From positions 62,001 to 126,000 of the forward strand of contig NZ_CALWFZ010000001.1 of the NCBI RefSeq assembly GCF_944377805.1: a DNA stretch of 64,000 nt. The letters are read 5' to 3'. How positions within the stretch are numbered: the stretch's first letter is position 1; each line of letters begins with the position of its first letter. This stretch comes from an uncultured Mediterraneibacter sp. Its GTDB lineage: Bacteria > Bacillota > Clostridia > Lachnospirales > Lachnospiraceae. The notes beneath the pieces were generated by a model. That model was not told the origin of the DNA and made no database searches. It saw only the letters and a program-made list of their open reading frames with translations. Both the position numbers and the translations under genes were made by a program. This document shows positions 32,472 to 42,512 of this stretch, piece by piece.

Positions 32472-33416
32472 TTATTCTTCAATCTGCGCGAGCACTTCCT
32501 TGAGTTCATCGGCAGATTTTCTGAGAAGTTTCATTTCTTCCTCACTCAGATTGATCTCCAGTATCTGTTCTGCTCCCTTGTTGCCCAACACAGTAGGAAT
32601 ACTCAGGCACAATCCTTCCAGTCCGTACTCTCCGTTTAGCGAGACAGAAATCGGCACAACCGTGTGACTGTCTCTTACGATTGCCTCCGCTATTTTCGCT
32701 GCCGCCATACCAATACCATAATAGGTAGCTCCCTTTCTTTCAATAATCTCATAAGCGCTGTCCCGGACTCCGTGGTAGATCTCATCCATCTCCGCAGAGA
32801 AGTCTTCATAACCTCTCATTCTGGCAAAATCCCTTAGTCCGATCCCGTATACATTGGCGCAGCTCCACACCGCCAGTTCGCTGTCTCCGTGCTCCCCGGT
32901 GATAAATGCATGTACATTCCTGCTGTCCACATCGAGCTTCTGACTGATCAGATACTTTAAGCGGGCAGTGTCAAGCACTGTTCCCGATCCAATCACCTTC
33001 TCCTTCGGGAACCCGGATTCTTTTAAGGCAACCTGAGTGAGTATATCAACCGGATTCGATACTATTAGCAGAATCCCCTCGCAGTTCACTCGTCTGATCT
33101 CACTGATAATAGACTTCATAATCCTGGAATTCTTCTGTACCAGATCCAGTCTCGTCTCTCCCGGCTTCTGGTTTGCTCCCGCTGTAATAATTATGACTGC
33201 CGCGTCAGAAATGTCTTCATAACTGCCCGCCGTAATGTCCATTGAGTGAGCAAAGGGCAGCCCGTGGCTAATGTCCATCGCCTCACCTTCTCCTTTCGCC
33301 TGAACAGCGTCAATGAGCACCAGTTCTGAAAATGTTCCTTTCTGCATTAATGTATACGCAATTGTTGAGCCGACAAACCCACAACCTATCACTGCCGCCT
33401 TCTGTATATTTACCAT
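32472..33416 (-). CDS. ldh: L-lactate dehydrogenase
   Basis: This 314-residue NAD-dependent dehydrogenase reduces pyruvate to L-lactate. It has the nucleotide motif VIGCGFVGSTIA, the specificity glutamine Q83 (GANQKPGETRLDL), the DTARLK arginine and the catalytic GEHGDSE histidine. The Gln marks lactate rather than malate use, in contrast to the paralogue at 11388-12335. AAAGGAGGA precedes the start. It is a single gene with its own promoter. Confidence 0.92.
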   Translation of the reverse strand: MVNIQKAAVIGCGFVGSTIAYTLMQKGTFSELVLIDAVQAKGEGEAMDISHGLPFAHSMDITAGSYEDISDAAVIIITAGANQKPGETRLDLVQKNSRIMKSIISEIRRVNCEGILLIVSNPVDILTQVALKESGFPKEKVIGSGTVLDTARLKYLISQKLDVDSRNVHAFITGEHGDSELAVWSCANVYGIGLRDFARMRGYEDFSAEMDEIYHGVRDSAYEIIERKGATYYGIGMAAAKIAEAIVRDSHTVVPISVSLNGEYGLEGLCLSIPTVLGNKGAEQILEINLSEEEMKLLRKSADELKEVLAQIEE

Positions 33417-33471
33417 AGTGTTGTCCTCCTTTTTAATTCCTAGTATTTCGCTCGGATTTACTTGCAGCTTT

Positions 33472-33499
33472 ATTATATATTAATTTCCAAAAAAATCAA
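33472..33499 (-). promoter_or_regulatory. Predicted ldh promoter
   Basis: On the minus strand, TTGATT (33494-33499) and TATAAT (33472-33477) are 16 bases apart, about 55 bases before the ldh start. Confidence 0.55.
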
Positions 33500-33566
33500 T
33501 AGGTTGTGTGGTATTTTTTCCCATACACGCAGAACAGCACGGACATAATGCCCATGCTGTTCCTGT

Positions 33567-34043
33567 TTATTTCATCTTATCAACTCTGTCCTGTATCGTC
33601 TTATTGAAGTTTTCGATCTGTCTGCTGTACGTTTCCTCCATGTATTTGGAATGCAGCATGAAATCGGCCGTGGCAAGATTATTCGCTATCGGAATATCGT
33701 AGACAACAGCGATACGAAGCAGTGCTTTTACATCGGGATCATGAGGCTGCGCCTCCAGTGGATCCCACAGAAAGATTATAAAGTCAATCTGTCCCTCCAC
33801 GATCTTGGCCCCGATCTGCTGGTCACCTCCAAGAGGACCGCTGCAATACCCTTTTACCGGAAGTCCTGTCCGCTCCGCAATCAGCCGGGCTGTCGTTCCT
33901 GTACCGCAGAGAAAGTGGCCTTTGAGTATCTCCTTATTCTTATCGCACCAGTTTACAAGTTCCTTTTTCTTTCCGTCATGCGCCACCAGCGCGATATGTT
34001 TTGTCTTAGCGATCTCCATTGTCACATAGTTATCATTCAGCAT
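33567..34043 (-). CDS. mgsA: Methylglyoxal synthase
   Basis: This 158-residue enzyme converts dihydroxyacetone phosphate to methylglyoxal and phosphate. It shows IALVAHDGKK, CGTGTTARLI (phosphate loop), the GPLGGDQQIGAKI segment with the catalytic aspartate, and FLWDPLEAQPHDPDV. The start at 34043 has GGAGGTAGG; a Met eight residues later is the position where many homologues begin. A hairpin (GAACAGCA / TGCTGTTC, 33532-33562) follows the gene, without a strong T-run. Confidence 0.94.
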   Translation of the reverse strand: MLNDNYVTMEIAKTKHIALVAHDGKKKELVNWCDKNKEILKGHFLCGTGTTARLIAERTGLPVKGYCSGPLGGDQQIGAKIVEGQIDFIIFLWDPLEAQPHDPDVKALLRIAVVYDIPIANNLATADFMLHSKYMEETYSRQIENFNKTIQDRVDKMK

Positions 34044-34117
34044 ATTATCCTACCTCCAGTCTGCCTGAAACGTTCACAGCAATGTAACGGACAGCGGCCG
34101 CCGCGCCATGCTCCGCA

Positions 34118-35695
34118 TCAGACAAGCTGTTCCATCGTCTCAAAGCGGAACGAAGCCAGAACGCCCATTGCCACTGTAACCATGATACTATAAATCAGTA
34201 CGATTGGAAAGATAAAATCCATATTTACAAAAATACCGATCAGCACCGCCACTACTGCTCCAAGCCCTAGAAGCGCCATCTGTATGGACATTCTGAGCAG
34301 ATTCTGTCCGGTCTTTCCGAACACATTCCCAAGGAGGCACTGGCAGATCACCATTGTGTAGATTCTGTCGGCCTGAAGCACCGTATAGATCAGAATACAG
34401 TATATAATATTTACCGGTGACACATGCCAGAATATCCCGATTGGAATGCATATAATACATGCGTCTATGAGTGATTTTATATGTTCTGTCAAAGTGGCAT
34501 ACCACAGCTTCTTAAAAGAGCTGTCCGGTATCAGATACAGATACGGACTTTTCAGTTCGCTCTCCCACTTTCCAAGATACCCGCTCATCACAAAGGTCAT
34601 ATACGCTACCACTCCCAGCAAAAACAACTGCGGAACTCCGGATTCACTTGCGGAATCGCTGAGGGAATAGGAGAATACAGCGGCGATCACAATAGCGAAC
34701 AAAGTGATCTTATCAAAGAAAAAGAACCTCTCCTTCCTGTATTCAAGAATCTGGCGGTAAAAGACCGCCTTAGCGCCCTTTCCTGTAATCTTTTCCCTGA
34801 CGCTGCGAAATTTTTTCTTTTTCCCGCTGACTCCCATTACCATCTCGCCGTTCTTCTGACGCTTTTTCAGTTCCGCATAGTCATCGGCAAACTTCGCCGC
34901 TTCTTCGTAATAGCCGCCGTCGCACTTCATCCGGAGAGCCACCAGCAGCGAAAGGGCAACTGTGATCAGATACAGCAGCGTGCAGACAACGTTGATAACC
35001 GTAGGGCCAAGAAGAATGAGTCGGAACACTGAAATCTGCCATCCGATCACCGGAATCATCTGAAGCAGAGGCCAGTCGACAAATGCCATCGCGCTCTCTA
35101 CTGTCAGTCCGTTTCTCCTGAAATACAGCACAACCAGCAGAGTGAATGCCACAAGGAAAATCTTAATCGCCAGTCTGAGTCCCTTCATGAGCTTTTCCGG
35201 AAGACGGTCATTTGTATACAGAAATACCATAATCGATACTTCCATCGTCAGTTCCAGTACACATCCGCTCAAAAAGAGAAGCAATACCCGAAGCGGAGAA
35301 ACCTGAAATACCGTAAGGCCTGCGATGGCCAGAATAACCCAGACAGCCACGGACACAAGGTAGTTCATCCAGGCGCTGTTGAGGAGCACCAGTTTAGGGC
35401 TAAGAGGCGCCGTAAACACAAAGTGGGCATGCGCCGGACGGAAAATAATTCCTTTCCTGGAGGAATAACTCATAAAATTGCCCAACGTCATATAGATGCT
35501 CCAGAGTGTCAGTATGATTACAAGTCCTCTGGAAGAATTAATCCTTATGCCGGCTGCCGCTGCGGCCAGACTGAAAATAATGAAGATGCCGTAGGCAATC
35601 CCGAAGATCAGGGCAATCAGCGTCGTCGGTTTCTTTGCCGCGCGCTTCAGATTATTGATAAAACTGTGCTTTATAAGATATATCAGCGCTCTCAT
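34118..35695 (-). CDS. ABC exporter permease (putative ABC_export family)
   Basis: This 525-residue protein has about twelve hydrophobic segments, arranged as six helices, a basic cytoplasmic loop (RSVREKITGKGAKAVFYRQ) and six more helices. The pattern matches the putative ABC exporter family. Its start overlaps the stop of the ATPase gene by four bases (ATGA), so the two form a transporter. The substrate is unknown. Confidence 0.82.
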   Translation of the reverse strand: MRALIYLIKHSFINNLKRAAKKPTTLIALIFGIAYGIFIIFSLAAAAAGIRINSSRGLVIILTLWSIYMTLGNFMSYSSRKGIIFRPAHAHFVFTAPLSPKLVLLNSAWMNYLVSVAVWVILAIAGLTVFQVSPLRVLLLFLSGCVLELTMEVSIMVFLYTNDRLPEKLMKGLRLAIKIFLVAFTLLVVLYFRRNGLTVESAMAFVDWPLLQMIPVIGWQISVFRLILLGPTVINVVCTLLYLITVALSLLVALRMKCDGGYYEEAAKFADDYAELKKRQKNGEMVMGVSGKKKKFRSVREKITGKGAKAVFYRQILEYRKERFFFFDKITLFAIVIAAVFSYSLSDSASESGVPQLFLLGVVAYMTFVMSGYLGKWESELKSPYLYLIPDSSFKKLWYATLTEHIKSLIDACIICIPIGIFWHVSPVNIIYCILIYTVLQADRIYTMVICQCLLGNVFGKTGQNLLRMSIQMALLGLGAVVAVLIGIFVNMDFIFPIVLIYSIMVTVAMGVLASFRFETMEQLV

Positions 35696-36390
35696 TTTCT
35701 CTCACCGCCTGTCATGGCAAAGAACAGATCGTCCAGATCACGGCCTTGCGCGTCTTCTTTTGTATAAGAACCGATAATGTTTCCTTTTTCCATCACGAAC
35801 ATGATATCCCATAGTTCCTCTACCATTTCCAGCATATGAGTACTGATCAGTATTGTAACTCCTCTCTCTCTGAGCCGCAGAACAACTTCTTTGAGCATCT
35901 TGATCGCCGCCGGATCCAGTCCTACCATTGGTTCGTCTAAAAGAATCACTTTCGGTTTTACCGCCAGCGCGCAGCAAATACTCACCTTCTGCATCATACC
36001 TTTGGAGAGCTCATTGCCAAGCTTATCCTGCTTGTCATCCATCTCAAACTCTCTTAAAATCTCCTCAACTTCCTCATCCGTGATGTCACTGCTGTACGCC
36101 ATACGGATATATTCGATATGTTCCCGCACTGTCAGGGCATCAAACATATGCGGAATCTCCGGAACATAGGCGAATATTTTCTTTGCTTCGAGTGTGCGCG
36201 CCGGTATTCCTCCGATACGGATCATTCCTTTGTACCGCAGCAGTCCCGCAATGCTTTTGATGATTGTAGACTTGCCGGCCCCGTTTGGCCCGAGCAGTAC
36301 TCCTACCTGTCCGGCGGGAACAGTAAATGTCACATTGTCCACCGCAAGACTGTTCCCATAAGATTTACTCAATTCCTGTACTTCTAACAT
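35692..36390 (-). CDS. ABC transporter ATP-binding protein
   Basis: This 232-residue ATPase has Walker A GPNGAGKST, signature LSKGMMQKVSI, Walker B VILLDEPMVGLDP and H-loop STHMLEMVE. The signature begins LSKGM rather than LSGGQ, as in ABC-2/Bcr-type exporters. The start at 36390 (MLEVQELSK) has AGGAGGCAG; a longer frame upstream lacks a site. It couples to the permease gene that overlaps its end. Confidence 0.93.
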   Translation of the reverse strand: MLEVQELSKSYGNSLAVDNVTFTVPAGQVGVLLGPNGAGKSTIIKSIAGLLRYKGMIRIGGIPARTLEAKKIFAYVPEIPHMFDALTVREHIEYIRMAYSSDITDEEVEEILREFEMDDKQDKLGNELSKGMMQKVSICCALAVKPKVILLDEPMVGLDPAAIKMLKEVVLRLRERGVTILISTHMLEMVEELWDIMFVMEKGNIIGSYTKEDAQGRDLDDLFFAMTGGERK

Positions 36391-36462
36391 ACTGCCTCCT
36401 GTCTGCGAGAATCGGACCCGGAACGACACTTCTCCCTTCCAGGTCGGTTAATAAAACAGAGA

Positions 36463-36508
36463 AATCCCGCATTTCTGTATTATTAATTTAATACAATAAT
36501 ACGGGATT
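36463..36508 (-). terminator. Terminator after the hexapeptide-repeat gene
   Basis: AATCCCG pairs with CGGGATT, enclosing an inner TATTATT/AATAATA stem; the minus strand continues TCTCTGTTTTATT. This lies 46 bases beyond the stop at 36554. Confidence 0.6.
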
Positions 36509-36553
36509 CCATTCTCTTTGTCAACTGAATTTACCGAAATATTTCCACGGATT

Positions 36554-37219
36554 TTACCGCTTCTCCACTACTTCTCCCTGCTTTTTGTAAATACTGTTCG
36601 CCGGCACAAATCCGCGTACAGATGACAACGGATAAATATTGCTGCGGCTGCCAACAACTGTCCCGGGATTCAGCACGCTTCCGCATCCGACTTCCACTTC
36701 GTCTCCGAGCATTGCACCAAACTTTTTCATTCCTGTCTCGATGTTTCCTTCCGGAGTCTTTACTACAACCAGTTTCTTATCCGACTTCACATTGGAAGTA
36801 ATGGAACCGGCTCCCATGTGCGACTTGTATCCCAGAATTGAGTCACCTACATAATTATAATGAGGAACCTGTACTTTATTGAAGAGAATCACATTTTTAA
36901 GCTCTGTGGAATTGCCCACTACAGCGCCTTCTCCGACGATCGCATTGCCGCGGATAAACGCACAGTGGCGCACTTCCGCGTCCTTTCCGATAATCGCCGG
37001 TCCGTTGATATAAGCGGTAGGAGCTACTTTAGCCGATCTGGCAATCCACACGTTTTCGCCGCGCTTTTCATACTCATCCTCACTCAGAGTATTCCCCAGC
37101 TCAATGATAAAAGAACTGATCTTCGGCAGTACCTCCCAGGGATAGGTAACTCCTTCAAATATCCCCTTTGCGATTGTCTCCTCCAGCGTATAGAGTTCTT
37201 TTACTGTCAATGCTTCCAT
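36554..37219 (-). CDS. Left-handed beta-helix (hexapeptide repeat) acyl/nucleotidyltransferase-like protein
   Basis: This 221-residue protein has a helical N-terminus (EALTVKELYTLEETIAKGIF) followed by hexapeptide turns of the LbH fold (VWIARSAKVAPTAYINGPAIIG and IVGEGAVVGNSTELKNV). The segment SHMGAGSITSNVKSDK is the GlmU-type active-site loop. It resembles the acetyltransferase half of GlmU but has no uridylyltransferase domain, so nucleotide-sugar acetylation is possible but unproven. It lies just downstream of topB with a GGAAAGGAAG site. Confidence 0.8.
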   Translation of the reverse strand: MEALTVKELYTLEETIAKGIFEGVTYPWEVLPKISSFIIELGNTLSEDEYEKRGENVWIARSAKVAPTAYINGPAIIGKDAEVRHCAFIRGNAIVGEGAVVGNSTELKNVILFNKVQVPHYNYVGDSILGYKSHMGAGSITSNVKSDKKLVVVKTPEGNIETGMKKFGAMLGDEVEVGCGSVLNPGTVVGSRSNIYPLSSVRGFVPANSIYKKQGEVVEKR

Positions 37220-37225
37220 CTTATC

Positions 37226-39259
37226 TTACTTCCTTTCCGCCGCTTTTCCGGCCTTTTTATAAAAACCTGCCGCCCTGTCATAACAGGCTCTCAACTGATA
37301 CTGATTGTTAAGTCCTTTGACGCCCACTGTCCTGCTGGTGATAAAGTGGTCCAGTTTCTTCATATACTCTTCGGAAGTGATGCTTCCCTCAGCCACATAG
37401 GTGAGCCCTTTCTCCCAGCTCGCGGTAAGTTCAGGGTTAAGAAGAGACTTAATGGAATTATCCACTACGTCATATATCATCTCTCCCTGAAGCGTCGGTG
37501 TGATGATCTGTGTCTTTTTATTCAGCTTTAAGTATTTAATATGAATCAGCTTTTTCAGTATCTCTGCCCTGGTAGCGCTTGTTCCGATCCCACTTCCCTT
37601 GATCTGGGCGCGCAGCTCCTCATCTTCGATGAGCTGTCCCGCATTTTCCATCGCAAGAATAATAGAACCCGAATTATAGCGCTTCGGCGGAGAAGTCTCT
37701 CCCTCCTTGATCTCCAGGGAGGTCACGGAAAGTACCGTGCCTTTCTTCAGTGTCTTTATCACTTCAAAAAGTCCGGTATCCAGCGACTGATCCTGTTCCT
37801 GTTCATTCTCTGACGCGTCACTTTTTGCCTGACGTTTCGCCTGAGGCTGGCCCGCCACTTTGAGATACCCCTCTTCTGAGAGCACTTTAAAGTTCGAGTA
37901 AAAACTCTCCTCCCGGATTTTCGACACAATCGATACCTTCTGATAAACTGCCGGCGGATAAAAGATGCTCAGGAACCGCCGCACGATTACGTCATATACC
38001 CTATGGGCGGTCTCCGAAACAGACCGGAGGGCTGAAAGGCCGTCTCCCGTGGGGATAATCGCATAGTGGTCAGTGATCTGTTTATCATTTACATATCTTG
38101 TTTTTACGAGATTTTTGTGGCTTCCAAATATCAGAATATCCTGAAGATACGGCACTGCCATCTCATATTTGGACAGTCCGTTCAGGTTACGGCTGATCTC
38201 CTTTGCCACCGCCGTAGAGAGAACTCTGGCGTCTGTTCTCGGATAAGTGACAAGTTTCTTTTCATACAGTTCCTGAACAATACGAAGCGTCTCGTCCGGG
38301 CTGATCTTAAAGCGCCTGGAACAGTCGTTCTGAAGCTCCGCCAGATTATATAGCAGAGGCGGATTCTTTTTTTCCTTCTTCTTCTCAATAGATTCAACGA
38401 CACACGAAAGAGGCTTTTCTTCCGATAAATATGAGATCAGTTCCTCCGCCTTTTTTCTGTCTTTGAATCCGTTTTCCTTATACAGATCAAAAGACTCAAA
38501 ATATCTGGAACCTTTTACCGCTCTCCATTCACCATCAAACGTCTTTCCCGATGCGTCCATCGTTCCAAGCACCCGATAGAAGGGCGTTTTTATAAATTCC
38601 CGGATCTCACGCTCCCTGCGTACGATCATGCCAAGTACACAGGTCATGACGCGCCCTACGGAGATCACAGAGTATTTCGTGTGAAGATAGTCGGAGATAC
38701 TGTTTCCGTATTTCAGCGTCAGAAGTCTGGAAAAATTAATTCCCATCAGATAGTCTTCCTTAGCTCTGAGGTAAGCGGAAGCTCCCAGATTATCATATTC
38801 CGACAGGTCTTTCGCCTCCTTGATTCCCCTTAAGATCTCCTCCTCTGTCTGAGAATCGATCCAGACTCTTAAGCGCCGCTTTCCCGTCACTTTCGCCTCC
38901 TGCTCCACGAGACGGTAGATGTATTCCCCTTCTCTTCCTGAGTCTGTACAGACATAGATGGTATCCACATCATCTCTGTTTAATATACCGCTCACAATGC
39001 CAAACTGCTTTGATACGGCCGGAATCACTTCATATTTGAATTCCTCCGGAATAAACGGCAGCGTCTGAAGACTCCACTTCTTCAGCGCCGGGTCATATTC
39101 TTCAGGGTAACTCATTGTCACAAGATGCCCTACGCACCATGTGACGATGGCCTCCTCGGATTCCAGATACCCGTCGCACCGTCTTGTCTTTAGTTTTAAT
39201 GCCTTTGCAAACTCCAAAGCCACACTGGGCTTTTCCGCAATATATACCGATTTTCCCAT
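37226..39259 (-). CDS. topB: DNA topoisomerase III (type IA)
   Basis: This 677-residue type IA topoisomerase relaxes and decatenates DNA. The TOPRIM domain shows IAEKPSVA (E9) and TDSGREGEY (residues 105-113, a Gly at the second acidic position, as in many Firmicutes TopB). The active-site tyrosine is Y339 in LVTYPRTDARVL. There is no C-terminal zinc finger. The ribosome site is weak. The next gene downstream is seven bases away. It is not linked to conjugation genes, so it looks chromosomal. Confidence 0.94.
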   Translation of the reverse strand: MGKSVYIAEKPSVALEFAKALKLKTRRCDGYLESEEAIVTWCVGHLVTMSYPEEYDPALKKWSLQTLPFIPEEFKYEVIPAVSKQFGIVSGILNRDDVDTIYVCTDSGREGEYIYRLVEQEAKVTGKRRLRVWIDSQTEEEILRGIKEAKDLSEYDNLGASAYLRAKEDYLMGINFSRLLTLKYGNSISDYLHTKYSVISVGRVMTCVLGMIVRREREIREFIKTPFYRVLGTMDASGKTFDGEWRAVKGSRYFESFDLYKENGFKDRKKAEELISYLSEEKPLSCVVESIEKKKEKKNPPLLYNLAELQNDCSRRFKISPDETLRIVQELYEKKLVTYPRTDARVLSTAVAKEISRNLNGLSKYEMAVPYLQDILIFGSHKNLVKTRYVNDKQITDHYAIIPTGDGLSALRSVSETAHRVYDVIVRRFLSIFYPPAVYQKVSIVSKIREESFYSNFKVLSEEGYLKVAGQPQAKRQAKSDASENEQEQDQSLDTGLFEVIKTLKKGTVLSVTSLEIKEGETSPPKRYNSGSIILAMENAGQLIEDEELRAQIKGSGIGTSATRAEILKKLIHIKYLKLNKKTQIITPTLQGEMIYDVVDNSIKSLLNPELTASWEKGLTYVAEGSITSEEYMKKLDHFITSRTVGVKGLNNQYQLRACYDRAAGFYKKAGKAAERK

Positions 39260-39290
39260 AGATTACTGTTGTATTGCTTCTCCCTTGATC

Positions 39291-40340
39291 TTATTCGCCA
39301 ACGCGGAAGCAGTATGCCGTCCTTGTGTCATATTTCTCCCCTTTTCTGCAGATCGGGCCCGGGAAGTTGTTATGATGAATTGAGTCGGGATAGTATTGGG
39401 TCTCAAGGCACACCGCGCTCCGTCTCTCATAGGAGGCGCCGTTCTTTCCCGGCTCGCCGTCCAGGAAATTCGCCGTATACATCTGTACTCCCGGCAGATC
39501 CGTATACACATCCATCACAATTCCGCTTTTGTCTGACGTTACTTCTGCTACTTTATCAAAACTGCCCTTGTTTTTCAACACCCAGTTATGATCATAGCCA
39601 TCTCCAAACCGTATCGGTTCATAATCCGCGTCAATCTCCTCCCCCAGCGTCTTACCTGCTCTGAAATCCATAGGCGTTCCTTCCACGCTTCGGATCTCCC
39701 CTGTAGGAATGGACTGCGAATCGGCGGGAGTGAAGCAGTCGGCATACAGTGTCACTTTATGATTGAGCACACTGCCGCTGTCGTGTCCGTTTAAGTTGAA
39801 ATAACTGTGATTTGTCATATTAATGACCGTATCCTGGTCTGGAACGGCCTCATAGCGGATATTCAGCGCGTTCTTCTCATCCAGAACATAAGTAACGCGC
39901 ATGTCAAGAGCTCCCGGATACCCCTGGTCTTTATCCGGACTGTGGAGTTCAAAAGTGATGCTGTTTTCCGTATATCGGTCCACATTCCAGATTCTCTTGT
40001 GATAATAGTCATAACCGCTGTGAAGGTTATTTCCGTTATCATTTTTGTCTAATTCATATACAATGCCATTGATCTCTGCCGAGGCGCCTCCGATCCGATT
40101 GGCGTTTCTTCCGACAGTGGCTCCAAGAGAAGCGCCTCCCTTCTCATAGCCGGCCGCGTTATCGTAGCCCTGCACGACATCAGTCATACGTCCCTGACTG
40201 TCCGGCACAAACAGACGGACAAGAGCCGCGCCATAATCTGTCAAACACGCTTTTACGCCGTTTGTGTTCTCAAGTGTATACAGATGTGCCTCCCGGCCAT
40301 CCTGTAATTTACCAAAAGATTCTCCGTTATATTGTATCAT
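39291..40340 (-). CDS. galM: Aldose 1-epimerase (galactose mutarotase)
   Basis: This 349-residue beta-sandwich enzyme interconverts alpha and beta anomers of galactose and glucose. Visible are VGRNANRIGGA (substrate arginine), the HSGYDYYHKR histidine, TNHSYFNLNGH (catalytic His) and VCLETQYYPDS (catalytic Glu). AGGAGG precedes the start. No Leloir genes are adjacent. It lies between ppk1 and topB on the same strand. Confidence 0.95.
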   Translation of the reverse strand: MIQYNGESFGKLQDGREAHLYTLENTNGVKACLTDYGAALVRLFVPDSQGRMTDVVQGYDNAAGYEKGGASLGATVGRNANRIGGASAEINGIVYELDKNDNGNNLHSGYDYYHKRIWNVDRYTENSITFELHSPDKDQGYPGALDMRVTYVLDEKNALNIRYEAVPDQDTVINMTNHSYFNLNGHDSGSVLNHKVTLYADCFTPADSQSIPTGEIRSVEGTPMDFRAGKTLGEEIDADYEPIRFGDGYDHNWVLKNKGSFDKVAEVTSDKSGIVMDVYTDLPGVQMYTANFLDGEPGKNGASYERRSAVCLETQYYPDSIHHNNFPGPICRKGEKYDTRTAYCFRVGE

Positions 40341-40357
40341 TTTTATTATACCTCCTA

Positions 40358-42481
40358 CTATTTTCTGTGGAAGAGCCCTGCGATTTTTTTCCAGAACGGT
40401 CGTTTTACTTTCTCCTTATGCACCGGTGAAGACGGACGTCTCGCATTGAGCGCTTCCTTTATAAAAGTTTCCTGTGCATTCACAGGATGATCGCCCCCTG
40501 TCTTTTTCCGGTAAGTTCCGTCACTTAACATCTTTCTGGCCTTTACGTTATCAGCCAGCATTACGTTCAGATCATGAATCAGACGTCTTCTGATCTTATC
40601 GTCAAAGATCGGGCAGGCCACTTCCACGCGCTTTTCCGTATTTCTCGTCATCATATCCGCAGAGCCTATATAGACCTTCGCGTCCGCCCCTGATCCAAAG
40701 ACAAAAACTCTGGGGTGCTCCAGGTATCTTCCCACTATGCTTGTCACCTTCAAATTGTCTGTCCGGCCCGGGATCCCCGGGAGAATACAGCAGATACCTC
40801 TGACGATCAGATCGATCTTCACCCCGGCCTGTGAGGCTTCCGATACTTTGCGGATGAAATCCATGTCCGTCAGGGAATTCATCTTCATAATAATACGGCC
40901 GCGCTCACCTTTGACGATCTCTTCATCCATAAGAGCAAGCACCCTCTGCTTCAGACTTGCGGGAGATACAATCAGATGGTTATACACTCCGTCCAGATTG
41001 CCGATGGACATGTTCTTGAAAAATACGGCAGCATCCTCCCCGATCTCCCTGTCGGATGTAATCAGAGAATAGTCTGTATACATTTTCGCTGTCTTTTCAT
41101 TATAATTTCCGGTTCCGACCTGGGTGATATAGCGTATCTCGTTCTTATTCCTGTAAGTGATCAGACACAGCTTTGAGTGAACTTTATAGCCTTCAAATCC
41201 ATACAAAACGCGGCATCCCGCTTCCTCCATCCTCTCTGACCACTCGATATTATTCTGCTCATCAAACCGGGCGCGCAGTTCGATCAGAACAGTAACTTCT
41301 TTCCCGTTCTCGGCAGCCGCGCACAGATATTCCACAAGCCTTGCTTTCTTTGCCAGTCTGTAGATCGTGATCTTGATGGTCATTACATCCGGATCTGAGG
41401 ACGCTTCCCGGATTAACTGCAGAAAAGGATCCATACTCTCATAAGGATAAGCCAAAAGCACATCCTTGTTCCCGACCTGTTCCATCACGCTGCCTTCCGC
41501 TAATGAGGCGGAAGGCTGCGGGGTAAAAGGCTTATCGGTCAGGGCACGCTTCATGGATTCCGGAATTTTATCGGCTATCGCAAAGATAAAGCCCAGTTTC
41601 ATTGGGATCTTTGTCCTGAAAATGCACTCCGGAGTGATCCTGAACCTGTCACAGAAGTATTTCTCCATCTCTTTACTCAGATGGGCCGCCGTCTCGAGAC
41701 GCACCACCGCCATCCTCCGGCGCTTATTCAGCGTCTCCTTCATAATAAACCGGAAATCCTCATTGTCCGCGTAGGCCTCGTCATTCGGAGAGATGTCGGC
41801 GTTTCTCGTCACACAGATATAGTTCTTATCCGAGACCTCATACTTGTCAAAGACAATTTCGAGGTACTCCATAATCACCTTCTCCATTCGGATATAACGG
41901 ATGTCATGGCCGGGCAGATAGAGAATATCCGATATGTAATGCGGCACCGGCACGATCCCCAGCATAATATCATCTTTCCGCTTCAAAGTTGCGACGACAT
42001 AGATTTCTTTATTCAAAAGATGCGGAAAAGGGTGATTTGTATCTACGATCTGAGGTGACAGCACCGGCAGTATCTGATCCTTAAAATACTTTTTGACATA
42101 TTTTCTCTCCTGCTGCTCCAGTTCTTTAAAGTCCAGACCGCACACGCCATAGGGCTGAAGCTGTTTTTTGATTTCCGCATAAGTCTTATCTCTTTCTTTA
42201 TACAGAGGCGCCGCTGCCTTATAGATCGCTTCCAGCTGCTGGCGCGGCGTCATGCCGGATTTTGTATCTACTTTGCTGTTGTCCGCGGCTGCCATATCAT
42301 AGAGACTCCCTACACGGATCATGAAGAACTCATCCAGATTGCTCGTAAAGATCGCTACGAACTTCATGCGCTCCATCAGAGGAACCGTCTCATCCCTTGC
42401 CTCTTCGAGCACTCTCTGATTGAATCTCAGCCAGGACAGTTCCCGGTTCTGTGTATAATCCAGAATCTCAGGTTTCCCCAT
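40358..42481 (-). CDS. ppk1: Polyphosphate kinase 1
   Basis: This 707-residue enzyme polymerises the terminal phosphate of ATP into polyphosphate. Four-domain landmarks are NRELSWLRFNQRVLEEA at the N-terminus, TSNLDEFFMIRVG, the catalytic-histidine region YKVHSKLCLI (PLD-like), and ITQVGTGNYNEKTA. The C-terminus is basic. AAGGAGAG precedes the ATG. It follows the patatin gene by 31 bases and may form an operon with galM and topB. Confidence 0.96.
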   Translation of the reverse strand: MGKPEILDYTQNRELSWLRFNQRVLEEARDETVPLMERMKFVAIFTSNLDEFFMIRVGSLYDMAAADNSKVDTKSGMTPRQQLEAIYKAAAPLYKERDKTYAEIKKQLQPYGVCGLDFKELEQQERKYVKKYFKDQILPVLSPQIVDTNHPFPHLLNKEIYVVATLKRKDDIMLGIVPVPHYISDILYLPGHDIRYIRMEKVIMEYLEIVFDKYEVSDKNYICVTRNADISPNDEAYADNEDFRFIMKETLNKRRRMAVVRLETAAHLSKEMEKYFCDRFRITPECIFRTKIPMKLGFIFAIADKIPESMKRALTDKPFTPQPSASLAEGSVMEQVGNKDVLLAYPYESMDPFLQLIREASSDPDVMTIKITIYRLAKKARLVEYLCAAAENGKEVTVLIELRARFDEQNNIEWSERMEEAGCRVLYGFEGYKVHSKLCLITYRNKNEIRYITQVGTGNYNEKTAKMYTDYSLITSDREIGEDAAVFFKNMSIGNLDGVYNHLIVSPASLKQRVLALMDEEIVKGERGRIIMKMNSLTDMDFIRKVSEASQAGVKIDLIVRGICCILPGIPGRTDNLKVTSIVGRYLEHPRVFVFGSGADAKVYIGSADMMTRNTEKRVEVACPIFDDKIRRRLIHDLNVMLADNVKARKMLSDGTYRKKTGGDHPVNAQETFIKEALNARRPSSPVHKEKVKRPFWKKIAGLFHRK

Positions 42482-42512
42482 CTCTTCCTCTCTCCTTCCA
42501 TATAACTGCTCG

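Noticed and set aside
37226-39259. topB as a sign of an integrative conjugative element
   Set aside because: No relaxase, T4SS, integrase or direct repeats are nearby; the neighbours are housekeeping genes.
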